Assembly: GCA_913045395.1 (NCBI GenBank)
Contig: CAJWPV010000061.1
Coordinates: 1-7,403 of the forward strand
Direction: 5' to 3'
DNA from: an uncultured Verrucomicrobiota bacterium
GTDB lineage: Bacteria > Verrucomicrobiota > Verrucomicrobiia > Limisphaerales > UBA1096
Length of the DNA stretch: 7,403 nt
Shown: in pieces, positions 1 to 5,705 of the stretch
How the letters are laid out: each line of letters begins with the position of its first letter
Numbering within the stretch: the first letter of the stretch is position 1
Program-made: the position numbers and the translations under genes
The notes under the pieces: generated by a model
What the model was told of the DNA's origin: nothing
The model's database searches: none
The model's input: only the letters and a program-made list of their open reading frames with translations

Positions 1-2
1 TG

Positions 3-16
3 CGCTTGGCCAAGCG
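3..16. repeat. 14-bp perfect palindrome CGCTTGGCCAAGCG, copy 1
   Basis: The sequence CGCTTGGCCAAGCG equals its own reverse complement. The surrounding 16-mer at 2-17 is repeated exactly at 6711-6726. This copy lies 9 bases beyond the ruvC stop codon in the direction of ruvC transcription, in non-coding sequence as far as the window shows. It has no loop, so as RNA it would make only a poor hairpin, and no T-run follows it, so a terminator role is not supported. It could be a protein-binding site, a methylation or restriction site, or an over-represented genomic palindrome. Confidence 0.6.
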
Positions 17-25
17 GGGAGGGGG

Positions 26-628
26 CTACACCGGCTTGATGGAAGGGTCGGGGAGGGGGGAGTCGATGGACTGGGCGTAGGTAAGGGCAATGGCCAGGGC
101 GTCGGCGGCGTCGGGTTCGGGCAGTTTGGCCAGGGCGAGTCTCGTTTGCACCATTTTGGCGACAGCCTCCTTTTGTGCTGCGCCGTAGCCAACGATGGCC
201 TGCTTGACCTTGCGCGGCGCGATTTCGAACACGTCCAGCTCGGCCCTGGCCAAGGTGGCCAATGCCGCTCCTCTCGCTTGGCCCATTACGAGGGCGGTTC
301 GGATGTTTTGCGCGTAGAAAAGGCCTTCTACAGCGGCGATGGTAGGCCTGGTTTTTTGCAGAATGTCCTCGAGCGTTTCAGAAATCTTGCGCATGCACCG
401 GGAGAGCGGCCAGTCGGCGGGGCAGCGGATAGTGCCCTGGCTGAGGGTGGCCGGAATGGCCTGGGCGGTGTCGATGACGCCGTAGCCGGTGCCGCGGAGC
501 GAGGGATCGATGCCGAGGATGATCTGCGGGCCGCCGCCGGCTGGCTTGGCTGGATCAGCTTGAGCGGCGTCTTTCCCGCTGGCGATGCGCTGCTGCATGG
601 CGGCGAGTTGTTGCGGCGTGATGCCCAC
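26..628 (-). CDS. ruvC: Crossover junction endodeoxyribonuclease RuvC
   Basis: RuvC is the Holliday-junction resolvase. As a dimer on RuvAB-bound junctions it makes paired symmetric nicks during recombinational repair in the cytoplasm. The product is 200 residues. The RNase H-like fold is recognisable: ILGIDPS with catalytic Asp41, AAVEGLF with Glu101, the helix NIRTALVMGQARGA, and PEPDAADALAIAL with Asp173 and Asp176, so the full acidic tetrad is present. E. coli RuvC has 173 residues and starts almost directly at the first Asp strand. Here about 35 extra residues precede it (ITPQQLAAMQQRIA, then an Ala/Pro/Gly linker). The start used is GTG at 626-628; ATG at Met11 (596-598) is an alternative, and neither has a clear Shine-Dalgarno. 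The terminator-like hairpin at 641-675 leaves almost no room for a dedicated promoter. No ruvA or ruvB is visible. Identity is very secure; the start is not. Confidence 0.95.
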   Translation of the reverse strand: MGITPQQLAAMQQRIASGKDAAQADPAKPAGGGPQIILGIDPSLRGTGYGVIDTAQAIPATLSQGTIRCPADWPLSRCMRKISETLEDILQKTRPTIAAVEGLFYAQNIRTALVMGQARGAALATLARAELDVFEIAPRKVKQAIVGYGAAQKEAVAKMVQTRLALAKLPEPDAADALAIALTYAQSIDSPLPDPSIKPV

Positions 629-640
629 GGGGTGTGCAAT

Positions 641-675
641 AAAAAACCCCGGCCCGAAAGTCGAGGCTGGGGTTT
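641..675 (-). terminator. Rho-independent terminator of the cytochrome-PfpI unit
   Basis: Read on the minus strand, CCCCAGCC (672-665) and GGCCGGGG (654-647) form an 8-bp stem with a single A-C mismatch and a 10-base loop. Flanking A residues (675-673) and a run of six T (646-641) extend the stem and supply the U-tract. It lies 20 bases beyond the stop of the PfpI-family gene, as expected for a minus-strand terminator. It also ends only 12 bases before the ruvC GTG, so it may reduce read-through into ruvC. On the plus strand the U-tract is poor. Confidence 0.65.
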
Positions 676-695
676 ATGAAAAGAGCCGTGGTGAT

Positions 696-1256
696 TCAGC
701 CCTTGTGAAGCCGGGTGAAGATATTGCGGTAAAAATCGGGATGACTTTCCCATGTTTGCGCGGTGATGAAGTTGCCATCGATCACGCTTTGTTTGTTCAC
801 CCACTTGGCGCCGGCCTGCTCGACCTCGAACCGGATATTGCAGTAGCTGGTGAGCCTGCGGCCTTCGGCAATGCCTGCGGCGATCAGAATCTGGATGCCG
901 TGGCAGATGGAGAAAATCCATTTGCCCTGCTTGTCGAAGGCACGAACGAGCTTCAGCAGCTTGTCGTTGTGGCGGAGAAACTCCGGTGCGCGGCCGCCGA
1001 TCAACAGGATGGCGGCGTAACTCGTTGCCTTAGCCTGGCCAAGTGCGATATCCGCCTCGATGAGGTAGCCGGGGCGCTCAATGTAGGTGTTCCAGCCAGG
1101 CTCGAAGTCGTGGATGACGCCGTGCAACCGCTTCTTTTTAGAGGCCCCAATGTGTGCCGTCCAGCCTGCCTCCTCGAAGCGGTGTTTCGCATAGAGAATC
1201 TCGTACGACTCACCGGAATCATCGGTAACAATCAGGATTTTTTTGCGGCGCGCCAT
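696..1256 (-). CDS. PfpI/DJ-1 superfamily protein (peptidase C56-like)
   Basis: This 186-residue cytoplasmic protein belongs to the DJ-1/PfpI family (class I glutamine amidotransferase-like fold). The N-terminal strand is followed by YEILYAKHRFEEAG, where Glu19 matches the conserved active-site Glu. GGRAPEFL (87-94) is nearly identical to the PfpI segment, and the nucleophile elbow SICHGIQILIAAG has Cys118 followed by His119. It is about 20 residues longer than archaeal PfpI (166), mainly between the first strand and GGRAPE. Characterised relatives have been reported as proteases, glyoxalases or protein deglycases, and these activities are disputed, so no reaction is assigned. No signal peptide is present. 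The ATG lies 15 bases after the cytochrome stop, so the two genes are probably co-transcribed. No Shine-Dalgarno is visible, which suggests coupled translation. A terminator-like hairpin follows the stop. Confidence 0.93.
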   Translation of the reverse strand: MARRKKILIVTDDSGESYEILYAKHRFEEAGWTAHIGASKKKRLHGVIHDFEPGWNTYIERPGYLIEADIALGQAKATSYAAILLIGGRAPEFLRHNDKLLKLVRAFDKQGKWIFSICHGIQILIAAGIAEGRRLTSYCNIRFEVEQAGAKWVNKQSVIDGNFITAQTWESHPDFYRNIFTRLHKG

Positions 1257-1271
1257 CAGTCGGCGGCGGAA

Positions 1272-1721
1272 TCAGTTATCGTACTTTGCACCCTGGTCGA
1301 TCCAGGCGCGCACGAGACCGATCTGATCCTTGTTCAGCTTCGGATAATCTTTTTTGCCTTCCGGCGGCATCTCGTAGTCAACCACCTGATAGGCGATGTA
1401 GTAGGTCAGGGGACTCTTGTCGCTTTTGCCGGGGATGATGGACACGCCCTCGGAGCCGCCCTTGAGCGCCAGTTCACGGGTATCAATGCGAAACTTGCCC
1501 TTAGGGCGCTTCTTTGGCCCGTGACAGTTGACACACGTCTTCTCGAATAACGGCTTGATGTCCTTGGTGTAGCTAACCGTTTTCTTGGCTGCGGAAGGCA
1601 GCTTGGTCGCCAAGCTGGCCATCTGGGCCTTGAGGTCATCAATCTCCACGGGCTCGGCGTTCGCGTTTTGCGACGCGGCAAACCCACCAACGAGCATGAA
1701 TGTGACGATATATTTCAACAT
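1272..1721 (-). CDS. Secreted monohaem cytochrome c, planctomycete type
   Basis: The product is 149 residues. Residues 1-22 form a signal peptide (hydrophobic YIVTFMLVGGFAAS, likely cleavage after ANA), so it is exported and would receive haem in the periplasm. Residues about 50-147 match the planctomycete-type cytochrome c domain (PSCyt1-like): SYTKDIKPLFEKTC, haem motif CVNCH (Cys63, Cys66, His67), FRIDTRE, a Gly-Gly/PGKS segment, YEMPPEG with Met118 as probable distal haem ligand, and a closing LVRAWIDQGA helix. In many Planctomycetes and Verrucomicrobiota this domain is the N-terminal part of much larger proteins; here it stands alone as a small soluble carrier or sensor. Redox partners are not visible. 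It is first in a two-gene unit with the PfpI-family gene. A sigma70-like promoter lies 50 bases upstream; a weak GGAAG precedes the ATG. Confidence 0.91.
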   Translation of the reverse strand: MLKYIVTFMLVGGFAASQNANAEPVEIDDLKAQMASLATKLPSAAKKTVSYTKDIKPLFEKTCVNCHGPKKRPKGKFRIDTRELALKGGSEGVSIIPGKSDKSPLTYYIAYQVVDYEMPPEGKKDYPKLNKDQIGLVRAWIDQGAKYDN

Positions 1722-1770
1722 GACAAAAAAATTCTTCCGCGGGCTCCTGGCCCAGGCGCGAAAGGCCGGG

Positions 1771-1800
1771 TATTTAACTGAAGCCGTCCTCTCAAGTCAA
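1771..1800 (-). promoter_or_regulatory. Sigma70-like promoter for the cytochrome-PfpI unit
   Basis: On the minus strand TTGACT (1800-1795) is followed after 18 bases by TAAATA (1776-1771). Read one base earlier, the -10 box is TTAAAT with a 17-base spacer. The -35 box matches consensus at five of six positions. Transcription would start near 1764, giving a leader of about 40 bases before the cytochrome ATG at 1721. This is the best-formed promoter candidate of the minus-strand arm. Confidence 0.55.
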
Positions 1801-1830
1801 CCAAGGTCGTTTTGGACGCGCGGCTACACT

Positions 1831-1844
1831 CCCTTATTCAAGGG
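1831..1844 (-). terminator. Short hairpin after the secreted-protein gene, weak terminator candidate
   Basis: CCCTT-GAAT-AAGGG on the minus strand forms a perfect 5-bp stem with a 4-base loop, 15 bases beyond the stop of the gene at 1860-2816. No T-run follows, so intrinsic termination is doubtful. It sits in the 138-base gap (1722-1859) that also contains the promoter at 1771-1800. Confidence 0.25.
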
Positions 1845-1859
1845 CAGCGTTCAGACAAG

Positions 1860-2816
1860 TCAGTCCACGGCGCGGGCTCGGTAAAAGCGCTGCGTGTGGC
1901 CGCGGGTATCGATCAAGACTTCCTTCCATGTGTCTTCTAGCTTGGTTGTCTCGATTGAAGTCCAGTTCTTGAGGTCATCAGAAGCTTCGACGGTGTAATT
2001 CGTTGTGGCGTTGCCGCCCAGTCGCAGCTTTGCGCGGCCGTTGATCAGCGAGCCCGCCCATTCAAGGGTTGGCGGGGTTTCGGGTATTTCGTCCCTAATT
2101 TCCGCCGTGATTCGGTATTCGTCAAAAACCATGTAGTTGTCGCCAGGGGCCTCCGGGTTGCGAATGATCCATGACGGGCCCAGGTCGCCGAACGTCAGCG
2201 CGGCTCCGGTTGTGGTCAGTTTCTTGCTATCCACGAGAACCTCCTCGCCGACGGATACCGTCCAACTGTTGGAGGCGAAATCCATGACAAATTTCAACTC
2301 GTAGACAGCCTCGTGTTCAAAGCCGTATTCGGTGGGTAAAAAAATGTCGTCATCGAGGGCGTAGTTGATGTTGCGCGTTTCGTTGTCAAAATCCAGCGTC
2401 ATCAGCCGGCGCACGTTGTCGTTGTAAAGGGTCCAGCGAAAGTCGTCCCGCCGGTCGTTGGTGGAATCGACGATCATCATGAGCATCGTGACGGTGATCC
2501 GCGTTTCCTCCGGCCCGATCCCATCGACCGGCCGCCAGAGGCTGGTGAATGGCTCGGTGGCCTCCTCCGGGGGCCAATACCCGATGTAGGCCTGCTGGCC
2601 CATGTCCTCGAAGTAGTTGTCCATCAGGCCGTTGCCGCCGTTGCCCTCACCAAGCCACCCGTCTTGGTCGATGAGGGTGAACTCCACGTCGTAATCCTGT
2701 TCTGACTCGAAGCCGGTGTAGTACACGGTTCGCTCTTGGCCAAGTGCGCACGTCGCCAAGCCAAACCAAATCGCCAGCCAGCAGGTGCCGATGGCGCACT
2801 TGGTTTCCCTCCTCAT
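1860..2816 (-). CDS. Secreted protein, predicted beta-rich, with verrucomicrobial C-terminal module
   Basis: This is an exported 318-residue protein of unknown function. Residues 1-26 are a signal peptide with likely cleavage after ALG, just before QERTVYY. Residues about 30-240 contain alternating hydrophobic strands such as TRITVTMLMMIVDS, VYELKFVMDFASNSWTVSVG and YMVFDEYRITAEI. This resembles LamG/concanavalin-like folds in Verrucomicrobiota and Planctomycetes, though I cannot assign a family. After a Pro-rich hinge (246-250), residues 262-318 form a compact module, YTVEASDDLKNW then RFYRARAVD, often found at the C-termini of exported verrucomicrobial proteins. No catalytic motif is visible, so a binding or surface role is possible. 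The gene starts 24 bases after the DUF6600-like gene and is probably co-transcribed with it. AGGAGGG lies inside the coding start (codons 2-4) rather than upstream; no better in-frame start is seen. Confidence 0.87.
   Translation of the reverse strand: MRRETKCAIGTCWLAIWFGLATCALGQERTVYYTGFESEQDYDVEFTLIDQDGWLGEGNGGNGLMDNYFEDMGQQAYIGYWPPEEATEPFTSLWRPVDGIGPEETRITVTMLMMIVDSTNDRRDDFRWTLYNDNVRRLMTLDFDNETRNINYALDDDIFLPTEYGFEHEAVYELKFVMDFASNSWTVSVGEEVLVDSKKLTTTGAALTFGDLGPSWIIRNPEAPGDNYMVFDEYRITAEIRDEIPETPPTLEWAGSLINGRAKLRLGGNATTNYTVEASDDLKNWTSIETTKLEDTWKEVLIDTRGHTQRFYRARAVD
2735..2744. repeat. Short palindrome CTTGGCCAAG, core of the 14-bp element
   Basis: This 10-bp perfect palindrome is the core of the 14-bp element at 3-16 and 6712-6725. 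It lies in the signal-peptide end of the secreted-protein gene, where the minus strand reads CTT GGC CAA and encodes Leu-Gly-Gln. The same codons encode Leu-Gly-Gln in the copy at 6712-6725. A single 10-bp palindrome could be chance; the shared core with the exact repeat pair is what makes it worth listing. Confidence 0.4.
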
Positions 2817-2840
2817 TCCTGAATGTGACTGAAATCCTTG

Positions 2841-4979
2841 TTAACGCGGATCTTTACCGCCGCCGCCGGATGAACTGGATGATCCCGACGATCCCGATGA
2901 CCTAGAGGATCCAGAGGAACTCGATGATGAGGATGGAGAAGAACTTCGACTCGGTGAGGAATAACTTCGGGACGGAGCCGAATAGGACCGACTGGGAGCT
3001 GAACGTGCAGGTGGCCTGTAACTGCGCGAAGGTGCGGGGCGCGATTGTCTCGGTGCCGAATAACTGCGTGCCGGAGGATTGTAACTCGGGGCGACCGAAC
3101 GTGAGCTTGGCCGCTGTGAAGGTTGCGAGGAATATCTGGGGGCCACCGGGCGTTGCGGCGAGCGGGGTGCGCTGTATGAGGGCGCAGCGGGGCGCTGCTG
3201 CCAGGCAGGGTTAGGGGTGCCCGAGCTTCGCGTTGAAGGTGTCACCAGTCGCGAGGTGGCCGATGGGCCGGGTTTACGGCTGATGTTCACTTTCGGCGAA
3301 TAGCGGCTGTAGGTCTTGCGTGCGCTTGGCTTCGACGGTGTGGTGCGGCTTCTGCTCGGCGCGCTGAAGGTGGAATTCAGCGTCCGGCTGCCGCTCGCGT
3401 CTGGCTTGGCAGACGTGCCGGCATTGCGGCTGGACTTGGTGGAGCCTGCACGGCTGGGCGATGCAGCAACCGCTCCGCTGTTGAGAGGGCGGCTATTGCT
3501 GCCACGAGGGAGGCTGTAACTCCGGCCAAGCGGCCGCGTGAGCGTCCCAGGTGTCTGTCTACCGGTGATTTTACTCTGGTTGGCTACGGAGGTGCCGTTC
3601 CCGTACTGCTTCAATAATTTCTGGTCGGCCTCCGGTTTGTCTGCCGTTGAATCGCCCGGCGTCGGATTCTTGGTGACCGGTGTGCGGCCACCCGGTTTTT
3701 CACCGGGCGTATCCGGCGGGGTGGGCACCTCTGGACGATAGACCGCCATGGTTTTTCCGTTGGCATCAATCTGCCCGATACGAGCGATGCTTTCGATCTC
3801 GAGGTCCAATTCGCGGATACGCATTTTCTGCACCGGTTCGCGCGTTTTCTCGGCGATCACAGCCGGTGAAATACCGGCGTTGACGATCGTGGTGTTGTTC
3901 TCGGTGACGTAATTATTCACGACCGTCGTCTCGTTGTGAACGATCGCCACCCGGTTGTCCGCCACCCGGTGGCGGTGCAGCCGGCGATGGCGAAAATGCG
4001 CATAGTCACAGTAGGTGAACCAGCCATGTCCAAGCCCAAACCCGAAGCTGAACCCGACGTGTGTGCCTCCCCATGAGTACCCGATGCCGTGCACATAGCT
4101 GGAGCCCGGTGGCAGCGGTGACCAGCCGCAATACAGATTGTTGGAGCGCCACATCACCCAGGCGGGGCTCCACGTGTAACCGGGCACCCAGTACCAGCCG
4201 TGAAGGCTGGAACGGTTCCAGCGCCCGTAGTGGAACGGCGCCCAGCCCCAGCTGTAGTACGAGTGCCAATACCAGCCGACGTCACTGTAAATCCAGCGTC
4301 CGCCCTGGCGGTACGGGCGCCAACTGACATCGACCATGGCCACGGTTGGTCGCCACACCCATCCATGTGAGCTGTCGTAAATCCAGTCGCCGTAAGGGTC
4401 GAGTGCGCCGTAATAATGGTTGTTGACCACCGGTGGGCTGTTTGCCGGGGGCGGTGTCGGGGGGGGCGTGCTGGCCAACGGCTGTCCCGTCACCCTGGCC
4501 GGCTCCATCGGCACTCCCTCGTTCTCCTCCACCTCCTGTGCGTCATCCCCTTGGCGAATCATCAGCGCCACCACGTTTTCCGGGACGCCGAGGTCGTTCA
4601 GGAAGATAATCGTCTCCGGCTCGATCCGGCGGGTCAGTCGGTTTTGCTCAACGTAGGCCAGGAGCGCCTCGTCGCCCACTCCGCGCTTGGCCATGTCCAC
4701 CACGTCGGCCACCTCGGGGTGCAACTCCACTGCTCTGGCTGCCGGGGGCGAGGGGGCGATCTGCGCAACCGGCTCCGGCTTGGACTCTACCGGGGCGGGT
4801 GGCGCCTCCGGGGCCGGGGGCGCTGGGGCGTCAAACTGCGAAAGGTCGGGCGGCGGGCCCACTGTCGCGGGGGGGTGATTGTAAACGCGAGGGCCCTTCG
4901 ACTCCCGCTCGCATCCGGCGGCCAATGCCACGGTCAGCATTAGGCTGCCGGCCATCAGGTTATGAATGTTTGCCTTCAT
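2841..4979 (-). CDS. DUF6600-like Trp/Tyr-repeat lipoprotein with long Ser/Arg/Pro-rich tail
   Basis: This is a predicted 712-residue lipoprotein. Residues 1-22 are a signal peptide ending in a lipobox (LAAG before Cys23), so it should be lipidated and envelope-anchored. A Pro/Ala linker (35-82) follows. Next is a helical segment (85-142; [19 protein letters not shown] ... [16 protein letters not shown]), of a kind I recall from verrucomicrobial envelope proteins. Residues 196-292 are Trp/Tyr/Gly-rich repeats ([45 protein letters not shown]-like end), resembling the DUF6600 family. A His/Arg patch (329-338, [11 protein letters not shown]) and an Asn/Thr-rich strand (349-367) follow. Residues about 420-712 are low-complexity Ser/Arg/Pro, ending in poly-Ser then GGGGKDPR. 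Function is unknown; the architecture suggests a surface or wall-associated structural protein with a disordered basic tail. A weak GGA lies 6 bases before the ATG. The secreted-protein gene follows after 24 bases. Confidence 0.9.
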   Translation of the reverse strand: MKANIHNLMAGSLMLTVALAAGCERESKGPRVYNHPPATVGPPPDLSQFDAPAPPAPEAPPAPVESKPEPVAQIAPSPPAARAVELHPEVADVVDMAKRGVGDEALLAYVEQNRLTRRIEPETIIFLNDLGVPENVVALMIRQGDDAQEVEENEGVPMEPARVTGQPLASTPPPTPPPANSPPVVNNHYYGALDPYGDWIYDSSHGWVWRPTVAMVDVSWRPYRQGGRWIYSDVGWYWHSYYSWGWAPFHYGRWNRSSLHGWYWVPGYTWSPAWVMWRSNNLYCGWSPLPPGSSYVHGIGYSWGGTHVGFSFGFGLGHGWFTYCDYAHFRHRRLHRHRVADNRVAIVHNETTVVNNYVTENNTTIVNAGISPAVIAEKTREPVQKMRIRELDLEIESIARIGQIDANGKTMAVYRPEVPTPPDTPGEKPGGRTPVTKNPTPGDSTADKPEADQKLLKQYGNGTSVANQSKITGRQTPGTLTRPLGRSYSLPRGSNSRPLNSGAVAASPSRAGSTKSSRNAGTSAKPDASGSRTLNSTFSAPSRSRTTPSKPSARKTYSRYSPKVNISRKPGPSATSRLVTPSTRSSGTPNPAWQQRPAAPSYSAPRSPQRPVAPRYSSQPSQRPSSRSVAPSYNPPARSYSAPRQSRPAPSRSYRPPARSAPSRSYSAPSRSYSSPSRSSSPSSSSSSSGSSRSSGSSGSSSSSGGGGKDPR
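2868..3194 (-). repeat. Low-complexity tail: Pro/Ser/Arg/Tyr short repeats, then poly-Ser
   Basis: Within the lipoprotein gene this stretch encodes residues 596-704. It first shows degenerate repeats around the unit (A)PSRSYS (for example [13 protein letters not shown]), then residues 677-704, which are almost all Ser with a few Gly, Arg and Pro. Serine is encoded by a mixture of TCC, TCG, TCA, TCT and AGT codons, so this is a conserved protein composition rather than a recent DNA microsatellite. On the plus strand the same DNA mimics an acidic or Gly/Glu-rich reading frame, which is a shadow. Confidence 0.7.
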
Positions 4980-5010
4980 GATTCCAGACGGTTTGCGCCA
5001 TAATCGCGCT

Positions 5011-5035
5011 CTATTAGATAGACTCCTGTCGTCAA
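5011..5035 (-). promoter_or_regulatory. Weak promoter candidate for the lipoprotein gene
   Basis: On the minus strand a TTGACG box (5035-5030) matches the -35 consensus at five of six positions. The nearest AT-rich -10-like sequence, TAATAG (5016-5011), is only 13 bases away, which is shorter than usual. The stretch TATCTAATAG is the most AT-rich part of the region. The lipoprotein ATG is about 30 bases further on. This is the only place in 4980-5054 where I can propose a promoter for the minus-strand arm. Confidence 0.28.
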
Positions 5036-5080
5036 CCGACTATTCACCAAACCTTTGCCGGCTTGGCTGCAGGGTAGCAC

Positions 5081-5086
5081 TATAAT
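5081..5086 (+). promoter_or_regulatory. Consensus -10 box TATAAT for the plus-strand arm
   Basis: TATAAT is an exact -10 consensus located 73 bases before the chosen ATG at 5160. There is no good -35 at 16-18 bases: the position holds CCGGCT, TTGGCT is too close (12 bases) and TTGCCG too far (20 bases). Transcription would begin near 5093, giving an untranslated leader of roughly 67 bases. This location also argues against the TTG at 5055 as the start of the following gene. Confidence 0.5.
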
Positions 5087-5142
5087 ATCAGGACGCAACT
5101 ATCAAAACGTGGGTTCCTTCCGGCTTGCGTTGGCGTTTGGTC

Positions 5143-5150
5143 AGGCGGAG
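5143..5150 (+). promoter_or_regulatory. Ribosome binding site fixing the start at 5160
   Basis: AGGCGGAG contains GGAG ending 9 bases before the ATG at 5160-5162. It is the clearest Shine-Dalgarno-like sequence in the window; most other genes here have none. It supports the ATG over the longer reading frame beginning with TTG at 5055, because the ATG also places a signal peptide exactly at the N-terminus. Confidence 0.6.
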
Positions 5151-5159
5151 AGTTGGGGC

Positions 5160-5690
5160 ATGCGCGCAAATCAAATTCGTCTGTGGTTGAGTGTTGCGAT
5201 GTTGATCGTTGGCCTTGTTGGGGGTTACGCCGAGGAGCAGGCCGCCAAGCCGGAAACACCGGAGGCACGGAAGGCGCGCTTGTTCAAGAAGTTTGAGTCG
5301 ACAATGAGCAACGCCGTATTGACCGGCCAGTTCACCGTCGTTGGCAGGGAGGCGCCGCCGAGCAAGGAGTCGTACACCATTCTCTCTATCCGGAAAATGC
5401 CGCAGGGAGACTTATGGGTGTTCACTGCGCGCATCAAGTACGGCGAACGCGACATGACGCTGCCGATGCCGATCCCCGTCAAGTGGGCCGGCGACACGCC
5501 GGTCATCTCGCTCGACAACCTGACCCTCCCCGGCTTGGGTACCTTCAGCGCGCACGTGGTGATCGACGGCAGCAAATACGCAGGCACATGGGCGCACGGC
5601 AAGGTGGGCGGCCACATGTATGGCACCATTGCGCCGGCGCAACCCAAACCGAAACCGGCTGCGCCAAAGTCGTCCGAGAAGGCGGAGTAA
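5160..5690 (+). CDS. Secreted protein of unknown function (176 aa)
   Basis: The product is an exported 176-residue protein. Residues 1-24 form a signal peptide (LWLSVAMLIVGLVG, cleavage likely after GYA). A short charged linker, the amphipathic segment ARLFKKFESTMSNAVLTGQF and a beta-rich core follow: SYTILSIRKMPQGDLWVFTARIKY, a Pro-rich PMPIPVKWAGDTPVISL segment, and Gly-rich strands GTFSAHVVIDGSKYAGTW and GKVGGHMYGTI. The tail (157-176) is Pro/Lys/Ala-rich. There is no cysteine, haem or metal motif and no enzymatic signature. From memory, similar conserved hypothetical proteins occur in Planctomycetes and Verrucomicrobiota, but I can name no family. The core resembles small beta-sandwich or lipocalin-like folds only loosely. 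It is preceded by a TATAAT box and an AGGCGGAG ribosome site and followed after 15 bases by the SGNH/TPR gene, so the two are probably one unit. Confidence 0.88.
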   Translation: MRANQIRLWLSVAMLIVGLVGGYAEEQAAKPETPEARKARLFKKFESTMSNAVLTGQFTVVGREAPPSKESYTILSIRKMPQGDLWVFTARIKYGERDMTLPMPIPVKWAGDTPVISLDNLTLPGLGTFSAHVVIDGSKYAGTWAHGKVGGHMYGTIAPAQPKPKPAAPKSSEKAE

Positions 5691-5705
5691 TCCACTCGCC
5701 TCCGC

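Noticed and set aside
146..679. 177-codon plus-strand frame opposite ruvC
   Set aside because: It is the antisense of the catalytic core of RuvC, without recognisable motifs or a ribosome site.
328..921. 197-codon minus-strand frame across ruvC and the PfpI gene
   Set aside because: It overlaps two secure genes in a different frame, runs through the terminator hairpin, and is rich in Arg/Pro/Ser as expected of an out-of-frame shadow.
585..1550. 321-codon plus-strand open frame
   Set aside because: It is antisense to the PfpI-family gene and most of the cytochrome gene, both secure by conserved motifs. Its translation shows no domain pattern; long antisense frames are common in GC-rich DNA.
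2647..2799. GTG-started 50-codon minus-strand frame with AGGAGGG 7 bases upstream
   Set aside because: The spacing is attractive, but the frame is out of phase inside the secreted-protein gene and gives a basic, motif-less peptide; the Shine-Dalgarno match is explained by Arg-Arg codons.
2737..2816. Lipoprotein signal (LATC) in the secreted-protein gene
   Set aside because: Thr at the position before Cys does not fit the lipobox, and a good signal peptidase I site (ALG before Gln) follows at once.
2924..3214. Plus-strand frame opposite the Ser-rich tail
   Set aside because: Its composition is forced by complementing the Ser/Arg/Pro codons of the lipoprotein; it shows no independent coding signal.
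5055..5159. TTG at 5055 as start of the secreted 176-aa protein
   Set aside because: It lies upstream of the TATAAT box, would put 35 residues before the signal peptide, and lacks a ribosome site; the ATG at 5160 has one.
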